In this document: piece after piece, positions 12,801 to 24,489 of the stretch
Position numbering within the stretch: position 1 is the first letter of the stretch
How the letters are laid out: every line of letters starts with the position of its first letter
The notes under the pieces: model-generated
Database searches by the model: none
Seen by the model: only the letters and a program-made list of their open reading frames with translations
What the model was told of the DNA's origin: nothing
NCBI GenBank assembly: GCA_964023205.1
Contig: OZ026850.1
Location: 3,122,368-3,186,367 of the forward strand
DNA from: Lutraria lutraria
Lineage: Eukaryota > Mollusca > Bivalvia > Venerida > Mactridae
Direction of reading: 5' to 3'
Length of the DNA stretch: 64,000 nucleotides
Made by a program: the position numbers and the translations under genes

Positions 12801-15721
12801 TGCGATAGTATAACATATCATACTTATTGTATATAACTTGCGATACAATTATCAAATTGTGAGGATGTCCCAGACCAAGCAAGTTTACTCGTATATCCAA
12901 AAATCGCTTCTCAATTAGTTAATTACACAATCAACAATATACGTGTCAGTGTGTATAATGGTCCCAAGTCAGTGTCAATGAATTGTTAATTTGCTCAACT
13001 GTCGTATTTTTCGCACCTTTGGTCGACTGATTTATTGACAAGATAACACGCGCATATAGACTTCAAAGTTTCAAAAATGAAAATTTCAATTTTTCTATAG
13101 TTTATTATTATATTTTACTTGCTTCTTTCTATTTTCTTCGGTTAATCGATTAATGATTTAATAACCGGTTAATCGAACAAACGAACGGTTAATCGATTAA
13201 TCGATTAACCGTTTACATCCCTACTTATTAATATTGCTATGGATTTGTGTTTTTGCTGGAAACTGTTTGAAGTTGTTGCACACCAGTTCAGAAGGAGTGA
13301 AAGTCATGATTGTTGTTGGCATTTTTTGTGAAATGAGAATACACAGCTTTTATGTTTTCTCTAGATTGCCCAAAAGAAAGAAAATAAAGTTTTGATACAG
13401 TGGCAGCGAGATATAATTAACCACTTCTGGTTCACTTGTAGCAGAGCCAACAATTATGAGGAATTTCTGGTAAGTATGTTTATAACATCAATGTGAACTA
13501 TCAGAAAGCCACATTATCTGCCTAATTATCCTGAAAATGGGTCTGACTGGGCCAATTCAGGCCACATAGTCATGTCTGAGTAGTTTGTGAACCCACTCAA
13601 AAGTATCTATATACAGAATTGCTTCCAAAGTCTTTACTGAAGTAATTATCATTCTGACTGATATTTTGTCAAAAGTGCAAAAACACCTGGATGAACAGCC
13701 ATTGTGCCCCTCTAGTAAAAAATGGCAATAGGCATTCCAGGCATTACGGCAGACCAACGTAATTGGAATTCAGCACATTGTTTGTGTAATGTCAGAAAAA
13801 TACCAGAAATTATTTATATGTTACAAATTGCAGATGGATTTATCAGTTTTAGTATATATAGTACTAGTAGTATATTTGTAGTAAGTGTTGATTTGTATTT
13901 CTTTTATTTCTACTGATTGTTATTTCAGTGCATCTGGAGAAGCTTGCTCCATCATATCACCAATCAGCATTCATGGACATTATCTCATGGTTGTGGAATA
14001 AACCAGTGCTTACATGAACCAATTGACAATGAAGAAGAGAGAGATAAGCCCTGGCTATGCCCCCAAAAAGACAAGCAAACCTTACAGAATTTGGCATCTG
14101 TAATTCTTAACAAACGCCTCCTGAAAAATGTGCCATACTACCTTAACTTCAGGTTAGTTTTCATAGATAATATTAGCATAATTATATCCCCTTAAACAAA
14201 GTTTGAGCGGGGGTATATTGGATTCACTCGGTCAGTCCGTCAGCAAACGACTGTCACATTCTTTTAGCGATTGCAGTGAAACTTGAAGTATGTTTTTGCC
14301 ATGAAATGTAGATGTGCAAGACAATTTTCATGCCCAATGATTCACTCATTGCAGAGTTATAGCCCCTTGAACTTAGTCGTATAGTGTACTATAACTTTCT
14401 TAGTGTAGGGGAATTAGTCACCTCTGTGAAAAAGCTCTAGTTGATTATGAATAGCTTACAGTTATTATTGTAACGTTATTTGTATTTCCATATTAGAATC
14501 CAATGTATGTGATAAGAACATTGAACCTTTCAGACTTCAGAACCTGCTTGAACCAGCTACATTAGAAGTATGGATTTCATACGTTCATATACTGCTATAA
14601 CAGCCATATGCTCAAAGTTTCCCCCATTATTGTGTTCTCTGCATCTACCTTTTACATTCTTCACTACTGTACTGTGTGTGTTACCATCATTGTCTCGAAA
14701 ACTGAAGTTTGATTTCATGTAGTTCAATTATATGTAAGGCGTCTAATACAGAAATACTAAAGGTAATGATGTCTTATAAATTCATAGGAGTACAGCTGAA
14801 TTAGAGGTTTTTCACCAGCTGATTCTGATGTACTGTGCCAAACGGTTTGCATACAGTCCTCCTGTGTACCGAATAAGAAACAGACTTGCGGCCATAGACC
14901 ACAATCACCATGCAGACAGATCCCTGATGAAGAATAAAGATGGAAATGCAATGTGAGTGTTCAATTCATTAAACGATGACATCATTAAGAAAAAAGAGAA
15001 TGATTTCTTTTGTTCATATGATATGTGTATGATAGTTAAATCACAGCACAGTGTAACTGTAGATATACTCATAATTATGTGAGGTATGTAGTTTTGCAGT
15101 ATTGTCTGTTTCATTACATTATTGTTAAATGATTCATTAGTGTACCAATACATTTGGAAAAATCACACTATGATTTTGTCCATAAAAGAGAATCCAATGT
15201 ATTAAAAAGGAAACAAAATGTGAAGAAAACTTCACTTTCACTTCACATATATCCGTTTGCAGTGAAGTAATTCCGTCAGTATAAATGAAATTATACATTA
15301 TAGATTATCTAAATGTATGGAATCAAGGCATGTGATATTTGCCTCTGACAGAACATACAAAATACATGACACCTTCACTGACACTACCCAATATTCTATT
15401 TTTTATACTTCCAGTAGGTTTCTAATCAGGTTTTCTGATTACTTTTTAACCAAAGCAATTTTATTGTACAGATATCACAGATACTACTCCAAAAAGAGTG
15501 GACGGTGGTCAGTTTTTCCTGTGAAAAACAAAAAAAACTACACATATGTCAAAGACATTGTACGCATAGCACTTACTATGCGGATCAATGACCGTGTTGG
15601 CATGCAAAGAAGGGTACTGGAAGAAGATGATCCAAGACGTTTAGCATATCATTTGGCACCAACTGAGCCTGCTGCAACAGGGGAATTGGCAAAAGAGAAG
15701 CAGTCAAGGTTCCAGAAATGA
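3809..15721 (+). CDS. Transposase-like protein, 12 exons, 747 aa
   Basis: Exons, all with GT-AG borders and matching phase: 3809-4017, 6238-6411, 7068-7190, 7762-7854, 8782-9085, 9741-10023, 10478-10714, 11760-11836, 13365-13469, 13929-14152, 14788-14952, 15472-15721. Together they code 747 residues with no stop or frameshift. The N-terminus is very basic (KKRKGRG, KRKRKEQKQK) and leads into an HTH-like segment with FERWRRVKE and HADVAKFLLD. An acidic linker follows, then a Cys/His region (CLQADC, then CGSGHLVHRWC) suggesting a zinc knuckle. The core has a likely RNase-H fold: GDGRNDSPGHSA, LVTDAH and DIWHAAKNLGKK, giving candidate D, D and H/D catalytic residues. The family is, from memory, widespread in invertebrate and fish genomes; I do not assign a superfamily. 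Intact splicing suggests recent activity or domestication. The protein should bind and cut transposon ends in the nucleus. Confidence 0.8.
4769..5281. mobile_element. 513-bp TIR element in transposase intron 1
   Basis: Perfect inverted termini at 4769-4800 and 5250-5281 (outer bases CAAGGACTTATATACATACA, then ATGGATTCGCAAC). The flanks read ATAAATA and ATAAATT, an imperfect 7-bp duplication. No coding capacity is evident. This is a nonautonomous DNA transposon (MITE), but its superfamily is not clear. Confidence 0.75.
6455..6545 (+). repeat. Possible tRNA-derived SINE fragment
   Basis: GGGGCGTAGCTCTAAAAG resembles a tRNA 5' end with an A box, and GGTTTATGAATCCC about 45 bp later resembles a B box. 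The block sits in intron 2 of the transposase gene. There is no tRNA fold I would trust, so it is called a fragment. Confidence 0.3.
8040..8110 (+). repeat. Possible tRNA-derived SINE fragment
   Basis: ATATGGGTTTGATTCCCTGG fits a RNA polymerase III B box, preceded by a weak A-box-like GGGGTTAGATGC. It lies in intron 4 of the transposase gene. Confidence 0.3.
10740..11360. repeat. Intronic interspersed repeat region
   Basis: Intron 7 of the transposase gene holds stretches of a style familiar from bivalve genomes, such as GAGCTCACCTGGCACAGAGT and runs rich in AAGGTCA-like steps. No coding sequence is visible. Repeat identity is from memory and would need a repeat-library search. Confidence 0.3.
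12066..13223. mobile_element. 1158-bp nonautonomous hAT-like element
   Basis: Termini TAGGGATG (12066) and CATCCCTA (ending 13223) are inverted. An exact 8-bp direct repeat, CTTATTAA, flanks them at 12058-12065 and 13224-13231. Subterminal GGTTAATCG motifs are repeated and inverted at both ends. No transposase is encoded. The element lies in intron 8 of the transposase gene, between the exons ending 11836 and starting 13365, and so does not disturb the reading frame. Confidence 0.85.
14185..14420. repeat. Intronic interspersed repeat
   Basis: The segment beginning ATATCCCCTTAAACAAAG and continuing through GGTCAGTCCGTCAG resembles a repeat commonly seen in bivalve introns. It lies in intron 10 of the transposase gene. 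The identification is from memory. Confidence 0.3.
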
Positions 15722-17473
15722 CAAGAGAATATAAAAGAAACGTCAAGCAAATATTCAAGAATGAACAAGTTTATTTAGAACTGATCAGAAAATTATGTTC
15801 ATAAATGTAATAGCAATATGAGCTAAATGAGATTGTACACTAAAGATCTGTTTGGTAAAATCTCTTTATAATCAGGGTATATTCCAATGCATCTGTGTAG
15901 CAAATTTAAATGCTAAAAAAATGTTATGGTTAACTTGCACATTAAATACACATTTGATATTCAGGAAAAGATTTACAAAAGTGTGAAAACTATGTATAAT
16001 ACTTGTAAAATGTATGCGTCATGAATTCAGGGTATATGTGCCAGTAATATATTATTTCAAGCTTGCCATTAAACTCATTAGTGCCGGAATAAAAAATGAA
16101 CTTCTTTCTTTATGGGGAATAATTTTCAACACTATTACTGTAACAGTTGTAAGTAAATATTCACAAGAAATCTTTCAGGTATTGTTACAACTAAGGCATC
16201 TAAGAAAGTATGTACATGTGAATAAAATGTCATTAAATGTAACCAAAACTATAATGTACAGAAAGACAAAGGAAAATCAATGGCACAAATTATGTATGCC
16301 AGTATGGCTTTACCAGACTTCTGCATGTTACAAGGCTGCTTACATACTTTACAAATTGATTTCAACTTTTTCAGTCATGTTATTGGTACATAGCTAGCAA
16401 TGTAACGCCCCAGGATCACAATTTTTACTAACACATTTTTACTTTCTAAGATAAAGTCATCATCTGTGCAATTTTTTTCAGTAAATAACTTATTATAATT
16501 TCATTGTCTTTGAAATAAAATCTACAGTATATTCTGAATTTGGATTGAAAGCAACATTTGAAATCATTTCTTGCAAATATTTTCAGTTATGGAGTATTTC
16601 TCTTTCCTGGTTATGCAGTACTTTTGTGAAGTAAAATGTTGATCCTGGGAATTAAATCATAACATGTCCTCTAATTTGACTTAGAAGTTTATGTACATGT
16701 TTATAGATTTGGCATAGCAATGTGTTTCTGCCTCCAAACCAATCTAAACATACTTCTCAGCAATTCACGTGAACAAATAATCATGGCAAAAAATTATTGT
16801 ACAACGGAATAATAAAAGAAGCAAAAATGAAATAAGTACACTATATGCACATTTAAATGTTCACTTTTATAGAATCTCATGTATGATGCATGGGTTCTGT
16901 AAGATTACAAAAACATCTTTGACTTTTAAAGATACATGTACATTGTGACAATGTACATGTATCTTTAAAAGTCAAAGATGTTTTTGTCAAGAAAAATTCT
17001 TCTGAGACTGATGTAGGATTCCTTCTGATATTTTTTTTTATGAAAAGTGCAGTAAAGCCACCAAACATTTTTTTTTACAGAACTGCTGACCATCAAAACT
17101 TTGTAGAGACTAAAACACATTTTCTTCTTATAATTTATGAAATTGTAAATCATGTATAGCCTGACTAAGTGTGTTGAGCCTTGTCACAAGAATGCACTAA
17201 TGTCAGAACTGGGAGATGCTGATATTTGGAATATGTTATTGAATGAATAGTATTTACAGACAATAGAGTACAATAATTAAGCAAAACAGTATTAGTGTTG
17301 CAGATGCGGTAGGTAGAATGTAATCTTTACAACCAATAGGCACAAGATTATTTCAAAATTTGTTCCATCTGAATTTTGAATAATTTCGTCTCGGCTCAAA
17401 ACACATGGTCCGGCTACACATTTTGTACTGTATTTTCAAATAAATTTCTCTGTATACATTGTTCTTATTTAAA
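15722..17473. other. Spacer between the two convergent element genes
   Basis: AT-rich sequence between the stop codon of the transposase-like gene and the stop codon of the P2X7-ballast gene on the other strand. It must hold both 3' UTRs and poly(A) sites. Its only clear structure is the perfect hairpin at 16909-16985. Confidence 0.5.
16909..16985. repeat. Perfect 37-bp inverted repeat with 3-bp spacer
   Basis: Arms 16909-16945 and 16949-16985 match exactly around TGA. The palindrome lies between two convergent genes. It could be a small foldback element, a structured 3' UTR shared by both transcripts, or an assembly artefact. Confidence 0.8.
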
Positions 17474-19947
17474 TTATACCAATCTTGACGGAAGAAACCC
17501 AGTGTACTGCCCAAAGGCATCCGGATATCTGTCTCTAATAGCCCACATGCAACAGGAGGGAATAACCCTCCTGTCACCTACACCCAAGCGGCCATGTTGC
17601 CATAAAACAAACTGTCTGTAGGCGGCATGTCTGTTTGCCTTTCTGATGTCGGCCTCGTCATCAAACACAAGAATATCTCGTCTGTACATCCTCTGTAGGT
17701 GTAGAACAGACTCATCTAAAATGAGCACCCTGAAGTCCTGAAAGAAAAATGAAACACATGCATCATACAGAAGAATGTGTGCAAAGAGATCCTGTTAAAA
17801 AGTCCATAAAGTGAGATCACTCCGTTGTATAAATAGCTGATAAAAGGTGCTAAAGGAGTATCAGTTACTTTTTTATCAAAGAAAATACATTGATCTGTCT
17901 TTGTAAGACCAGTAATATTGTCCCAGCCACTGGGGATGGGAGACATTATTCTGGACTAAATAAAATGGATCTCTAATTTAGTCACCTTTGCAAACTGAAG
18001 CAAAAGAAATCACCTCAAAAATACTTCACATCATCGAAAGTTTGGGAGGGCATGGAGCTTGTCATAGCCAGCAGAAATTAGTGTGATCACATTGACAGAT
18101 TATTATTTCCGATTCTAACAAATCTACGCATTATGATTGGTCAATGGAGTGAGTTTACACTTTGATAAACTCCTGTTCAATCGGAAATCTTTTGTTTCTG
18201 TACATTGTCTACAGACTATTTTTGACCTAATTATGTGTTCTGTATAACATAAAACAACTGACTACAGATCAGTAATACAAGCTTTATTTGATGTGTGCTA
18301 TCAGGTCAGAGGGATTTAACGCTTTGATGACTGACCAGAAATGAATGTTTAATCCTACAATAGCCACACCATTTTACTATTCACATTCCTATCTGATGAT
18401 GTCAAATCACAATGACGTCATCAAGTTATATGTGTAAGATTTTACCAGCTATATAAAGAGTTCTAGCGGTTCATGTCCGAAATTTGTAAGAATTGAATAA
18501 AACAATTGAATTGAATATAAAAGAATTAAACTTTCAATTCCTGTCGTTTATCGAAGTGTAAACTCTCTCAGACTTTATTCAATGTGTTATGAGGTCTGAT
18601 GGAGTTTACACTTCGATACAGTAAACGACAGGAAATGAAGGTTTAATTCTTTTATATTCAATTCAATTGTTTTAAATTTCAATTACTGTGTAATTTCTCA
18701 AAAGACAGATACACAGATAAATGAGTCATGTAGAAAAGGTTTGAGGCTAATCTGAAATTAGATGTACTTGAAAGTCAGTGTTATGGAAAATATTCTTCAC
18801 TTACTGGCATTACTGAAACACAGTTCAGTTTTTTACAACACATTCTCTCAGCCTGTGTTGGCATCTCCCGGCACTTTCCACAAACACACCAGTCCGGCGA
18901 ATCATCATCTTCAGGTGGATGGAAGCCTCCAGACTGCCTTTCTGGTGGCTGAAAGACATCTAGAATCAATGACGGATTCTGTTCCATTGCTTCCACTAGC
19001 AATTCCTTCATCCTTTCTACTGGCATGTCTTCCAAAGCATTCTGCAAATCACAGAACATGTATATGTACAAAAAAGTCGTAACAGTCTTATGTTACTTGA
19101 GTACCAATGGCACTCTAAAACATGAAGGTAGCTCACTGCATGATAATCAGTCAGTTACATGAGTTATAAGAATTAGTTTGTAGCAGGAGTGTCTAAGTAT
19201 TTTCATGTGCATGACATGGGGTTGTTAATTAAGGTAATCTTGTACAGAACCACTACACAATAGCTAAGCTATAACAAATGATAAGAGGTAAATCACGCAA
19301 CAGTAGAAGCCATATAACTGCAGTTGTGCAGAAGTAGTTTTATCTATAGAGGTCTATCTAAAATTGAATGTACTGCAGAACATAGTCTATTTAGAAGTGG
19401 TCATATGACTGCAGATTTCTATATTCTCATTGATGAAAAACAATGTAGTCACCCATGCAAATTTCTTGTGCTGAAAATATTTTTCATTCAATAAACTCAT
19501 ACACTTGTTTGGATATTATGTTTGTATGTTTTCATATACTGTGGCAGTGCTTTTACTCACATTATTATATAACTATTTAAATCAGTATTTGTTTACTGTC
19601 TGGCATAATAATGCAGTGGCATTTCCAATAAGCGGGCCTTGTGTCATTACGACTCTCCTCAGACAAATAACAGGGCCTATAGCATATCACTTATTAATCA
19701 ATATATATTATTAACCAAATATGAACTTATAATTTACCCTAAATCTTTCCTTCCTTGTCTCTAGAATATGTAGCGCCTCATCAGCTCTAGTTGCGATGGA
19801 CTTCCCACGCCCTCTGCCCCTCCCCTGTCCTCTCCCACGTCCCCTTCCAGATGCTCCTCTCTTTCCTCTTCCTCTACCACTCTTTCCTACATGACTGGCA
19901 AGACCTCTCTCTGGACTGTTTGATCCTGATGAGCTTTTAGATGAACT
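17474..19947 (-). CDS. P2X7-type C-terminal (ballast) domain protein
   Basis: Three phase-0 exons read on the - strand: 19947-19738, 19041-18805 and 17737-17474 (stop TAA). They give at least 236 residues. The first is Ser- and then Arg/Gly-rich (GRGRGRGQGRGRGRG), possibly nucleic-acid binding. The second has a helical stretch (LLVEAMEQNPSLILDVF) and a cysteine cluster, WCVCGKC...MPT...CCKKLNC. The third carries AYRQFVLWQHGRLGVGDRR, then IPSCCMWAIRDRYPD and YTGFLPSRL. This matches the zinc-binding intracellular domain of vertebrate P2X7 receptors; no channel segments are present. The start codon is not settled. One in-frame option is an exon at 20485-20328 joined to the second of two AGs (at 19945). 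The gene ends tail to tail with the transposase gene, 1.75 kb away, inside the same terminal repeats. Confidence 0.8.
18503..18669. repeat. Imperfect palindrome in P2X7-ballast intron
   Basis: The left arm (18503-18565) and right arm (18602-18669) are near-complete inverted copies with small gaps, around a 36-bp loop. It lies in the second intron of the - strand gene. It is probably a foldback MITE remnant. Confidence 0.6.
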
Positions 19948-20778
19948 CTAAATATAAATGAATAAATAACATTACTGTATGTAACTATCAAGTCTATCTT
20001 CAACAACAACAAACGTCTATCCAAATACTGCAAGTGCTCATGGCCTTTTTGTTTTTATATCAGCATACATTCAATGTAATGATCCGACGACACATAGGGT
20101 AAACGTACGGCTAACTGACCAACAAAAATAGTGTTTACCGTAGTAGATCTAACTACGGAGTAATTTTTTGCTAACTTTTGAGAGACAATCCAACAGCATT
20201 AAATTATTTTTTTGATTGCATCATGTGCTAAAATATATACGCTAAACAGTTAAACGCATCGGTATGCCTGACAAAGTTGATGTAGTGAATAAAAATGATT
20301 TTTTAGTAACAAACGTTCAATACGTACCGATGTTGAAGACATTTTCGGAGTGTTATGTTTACTACGTCATCAATACGTGTGCTATCCATCCATTGGTTAT
20401 CAGAAACTCGCGGAAAATTCTCCGTAGTCTCCGGAAAATGACGGAGATGCTGTCGGAATACATTTAGCGCCGTATTTGTAAACAAACCGGGCTTGTTATG
20501 CCAATCTTCAAAAGAAGATTATTTCAGTTATATTATAGTTAGCGCGTGTTTTAATGGCTCATTGTGTTCATTATTTATCAGTCTTCAAATCAGTAACACA
20601 GATTTGTGTTTTCTATTTGATGAAAATACGTCATTTCGGAACCTTATTGTGGCTCAATCAAAGACGGCAAGTTGTTTCAAAAGTCGGTTTCAAAGATATT
20701 AAGAACGCCGACATTCTTTGGCCCAATTCTGGATCCCTTTTGTTTCAGTAAATAATCGTGCAAGTTGTAACATTGTGC

Positions 20779-23700
20779 CAGAGACGTATAATACAAGAGA
20801 TAGGCAACTACGCGAAATCTCCCAATATCTCGTATGTCAATCGCGATATTTAGCGTGATCGCTCAGTTCGGTATATAGTACGTCTACACGGTACGAGTCC
20901 GGATAGTGTTGTCGGTTATACAGTATATATAAATAATGGCAATTCGGAAAGGGCATGCGAGTGACATTATCGAAAACAAAAAGACTTATAATAATATTTA
21001 ATATTATAGAGATGTTGATCCATAGCTGTCAGAATTTAGGGTCTTCAATATATCTATGCTGTTTTCGACTATACAATATGACCGATTTTTTATTGATGCT
21101 TGTGTACAATGTGGATTATTCTGTTTAGCGACATAAAATAATTTCCTTAAAAAATGAAATTTATAGACCTCATTCATTGTTCATCAGTCAACACCTCTCA
21201 CTTAGTTTTGAAGGTGTGAAGTTGGTATATTGTCCTTATATAAACACGACATGCAGTTGCCAATTATATTTTTTCTCTGTTTTTGTAATTTATTTTCTGA
21301 GTAACACTAGTACTTACATCACGTCTTCCTCAGACTTTCTCTCATGGCATGACGAATGTCTAGATTTAAGATTACTTTTGGTGAATATACCGATTATGGA
21401 AACAATTAATCCGTTTCCAACAAACAACAGTTGGAAACTGACAATGTCACCAAAAAACATGTATGGCTGAATCATCTTAAAGATAACAGATCTATGGATT
21501 TTCTTATTTTTTGTGGAATTTTGTTACTAATGCTGCATATAGATGTTCGGCGAGTTGCTTATCTATTAATATGTCATCGTATAATATTATTAATATCAAC
21601 ATGAACCATATTGAAAAAAAAAATATGATTTTACCCCCGGTAGTTTTTTTTTCAATGTCATACATTTTGTTATTTTGTCAGGCCTTTGAAGTTAACATCA
21701 AGTGGCTATCTTGTGTGAAAATTTGTTTTGTTTACCATATAAGGGATTATGCAATCAAGGGAATTACTGGTCCCAGAACAGTATGGGTCCATAGATATCA
21801 TCAGAAACATGTGTCACCAAAAGTTTTATGGTCATGCATTGTTTATTAAAGCTGACATGCGTGACACTTCAAGACTAATATATGTGTACAATCAGATAAC
21901 ATTCAAGAATGAAAAATCAATTATTTAAAAACAACAATGTGTTTGCGAAAAAGAAATACCCAATAAATCACGAAGTTTACTTGAAAAACTACAGGTGTCA
22001 AATAAATCAGTAGAATAATATATATATATATTTAACTTTTCTTGCATAGAATAAACACATTTTTTAGTTTCAAGGGCTGAAATTAAATATTTCAAAGAAT
22101 ATACATTAAAACAGACAAAATATATTGATATATTTCTATACTGTGTGTGTGTGTGTTTTATGACATATTTCTTTTCCCTGACGGAAGTTTCAAGCTTGTC
22201 AGACATGTTTTTACCTTTTCGCAAAGTCTCACTGTCTGAAAAAAAATATGATTATCGCAGTCTAAAATACTGGAATTAGAGAAATCAAGCTAACACCAGC
22301 CTAACAGTTCTCAAATGTTAGCAGCTACAGGTTTCTAGACAGATGTCGTTATTTGGCATTGAATTTCACTTTCATTCTTTAAAGGGTAATTAACCATTTT
22401 AAATTTGAATTCCGAGACAAATATCCTCATTTAAGTGTTGAAACTGCTGGCAACCATCAATTACAGATTATCAAAGTCTAAAATACTGAAATTAAAGAAA
22501 TCAAACGATAAGTTCTCAAGTTTTAGCGACTACAGTTTTGATGTTATGACCCGGCCTAGAATTTAACTGAAACTTTCAGTCTTTAAAGGGTAGCCAATTT
22601 ATATTTTAATTCTGAGGCAAATATCCTCATTTGAGAGTGTTGAAACTTCGGGCAACCATCAATCACACATTATCACAGTCTAAAATAATGGAATTATAGA
22701 AATAAAGCTAATAGTTCTCAAGTTTTAGCGAGTACAGTTTTGATGTTATGAATCGGCCAGGAATTTCACTGAAACTTTCAGTCTTTAAAGCGTAACCATT
22801 TTAAATTTGAATTCTGAGGCAAATATCTTCATTTAAGAGTGCTGAAACTTCGGGCAACTATCAACCACATATCAACAAAGTCAAAATAACTTGAATTATA
22901 GAAATCAAACGAATAGTTCTAAAGTTTTAGCGAGTACAGTTTTGATGTATTTGCTAGGCCTAGAACTTCACTCGAATAATCAGACTTTAAGGGTGACATC
23001 AGTTTAAACATAGATTAAGATATATAATCGAATCTGAGAGCATTGAAACTTCGGGCAACCATCAATCATGTATCAACAAAGTAAAAAAAAATTGAAGTTT
23101 TGAAATCCAGCAATTAGTTTTCGAGTTTTAGCGAGTACAGTTTTGATATTATGACTCGGTCAGGAATTTCACTGAAACTTTCAGTCTTTAAAGCGTAACC
23201 ATTTTGATTTGAATTCTGAGGTATTTATCCTCATTTGAGAGGGTTGAAACTTCCGGCAACCATCAACCACATATCAACAAAGTCAAAATAACTTGAATCA
23301 TAGAAATCAAACTAATAGTTCTGAGGTTTTAGCGAGTACAGTTTTGATGTATTTGCTAGGACTAGAATTTCACTCGAATAATCAGATTTTAAGGGTGACA
23401 TCAATTTAAACATAAATTAAGATATATAATCGAATCTGAGAGCATTGAAACTTCGGGCAACCATCAATCATGTATCAACAAAGTCAAAATAACTTTAATT
23501 ATTTAAATCCAGCAATTAGTTCTCGAGTTTTAGCGAGTACAGTTTTGATGTTCTGGCCTTCCCCACCCACCGCAAGTTACAACGCAAATCCACTCAGTAC
23601 AGTACTTGTTTATTTCAATGAACTCGTCGAGTATGTAGATAATATATATATACACACACACCCTTAAATGATCTAATAATAATTTTCTAAATTTTATGCA

Positions 23701-23885
23701 TTCAGCTAGTGAAGTGAAGTTGATAAACAGAGACGTAATTAAGCAACCGTATCTCAATGATACAAAATGGCGGACGACGGTTGCGGTTGTTGATCGCGTG
23801 AGAAATCCCGCGGCGCATACGAGATTTCCCGGTATTTCCTTATCTCAAAGAACGAGTTGCCTATCTCTTGTATTATACGTCTCTG
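20779..23885. mobile_element. 3.1-kb TIR element with satellite core
   Basis: The left end begins CAGAGACGTATAATACAAGA at 20779. The right end is its reverse complement, ending ...CGTCTCTG at 23885; the match runs about 31 bp. The flanks are ATTGTGC at 20772-20778 and 23886-23892, a 7-bp direct repeat (8 bp if the next C is shared). The core holds a tandem array at 22256-23555. No transposase is visible. The TIR-plus-tandem-core design resembles the pearl-type MITEs reported in bivalves. Confidence 0.75.
22256..23555. repeat. About six copies of a 201-bp tandem repeat
   Basis: A unit containing GGGCAACCATCAATCA, TTTTAGCGAGTACAGTTTTG and TTTCACTGAAACTTTCAG recurs at about 201-bp steps; the GCAACCATC word starts near 22451, 22653, 22854, 23055, 23257 and 23458. 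Two alternating subtypes are visible around 22920-23060 and 23290-23470. The array forms the core of the 20779-23885 element. Confidence 0.85.
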
Positions 23886-24414
23886 ATTGTGCCCAATACG
23901 CGTCATCAGTAAACTGACAGGTATTTATATAACGAATTGTTTGCTCGTTTTAACTCAATGGAAATTAAAAACTTAACTTGGAAACAATTAATTGTTACAA
24001 ATGTAGAAGTTTCAAAAAGAAATGTTTTGACTCATAATTTCTGTCGATAAAATATCACGTTACTCGCAACTCGTTATAGTTACCTCCCTTCATTACTTGT
24101 ACGTAAAAACAACCAACGGAACAGAAACACGTACGTTTTTTCTATCAAGTGTGATGTCGACAGAAATATTCATAACATCTAGAATCAATAAAAAAGATAT
24201 ACAATACCACTGTAATTAGTTTAAAATAAAAAAAATAAGTTCGTAGTTAAGCTCTCTATTGAAACATGCATAATATTCGGACGCAACCGATTTCGGACAC
24301 GATGTATAAAGAATAGACACGTTCATCGGATTTGAACAAACTAGCCATGAAAACGAATATTCGAATATATTCGAATATAAAAAACGAATATTCGAATATC
24401 ATAAACCATATTCG

Positions 24415-24434
24415 TTCCCAGCCCTACTATTAAT
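24415..24434 (-). repeat. Right 12-bp terminus and 8-bp duplication
   Basis: TTCCCAGCCCTA (24415-24426) followed by CTATTAAT (24427-24434). The inner 70 bp contain repeated CGAATATTCG/CGAATATATTCG motifs, like the left end. Confidence 0.7.
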
Positions 24435-24489
24435 TACTGTTAACATGAAAATAATTCACTTTGTCCATTCATGACCACTGTAGTATTTA

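Larger units (their letters stand above)
3036..24426 (+). mobile_element. Candidate 21.4-kb hAT-like element with two genes
   Basis: The left end at 3036 reads AAGGGCTGGGAA. The right end at 24415-24426 reads TTCCCAGCCCTA, its reverse complement apart from the outermost base. Directly outside each end is the same octamer, CTATTAAT (3028-3035 and 24427-24434), the target-site size expected of hAT elements. Both ends carry subterminal CGAATATTCG-type repeats. Between them lie a spliced transposase-like gene (+) and a P2X7-ballast-domain gene (-) that converge, plus nested elements at 4769-5281, 12066-13223 and 20779-23885. The enclosed transposase does not look like a hAT transposase, so either the element carries genes as cargo, or it inserted as a second element into a small hAT-type MITE, or the 8-bp match is chance. 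Confidence 0.6.

Noticed and set aside
20303..20485. Possible first exon of the P2X7-ballast gene
   Set aside because: Its donor would join in frame only with the second of two adjacent AG acceptors, and the protein is not recognisable; it is mentioned only as an option in the gene entry.
22015..22160. AT and GT microsatellites
   Set aside because: Ordinary simple repeats within the 3.1-kb TIR element, with no further structure.
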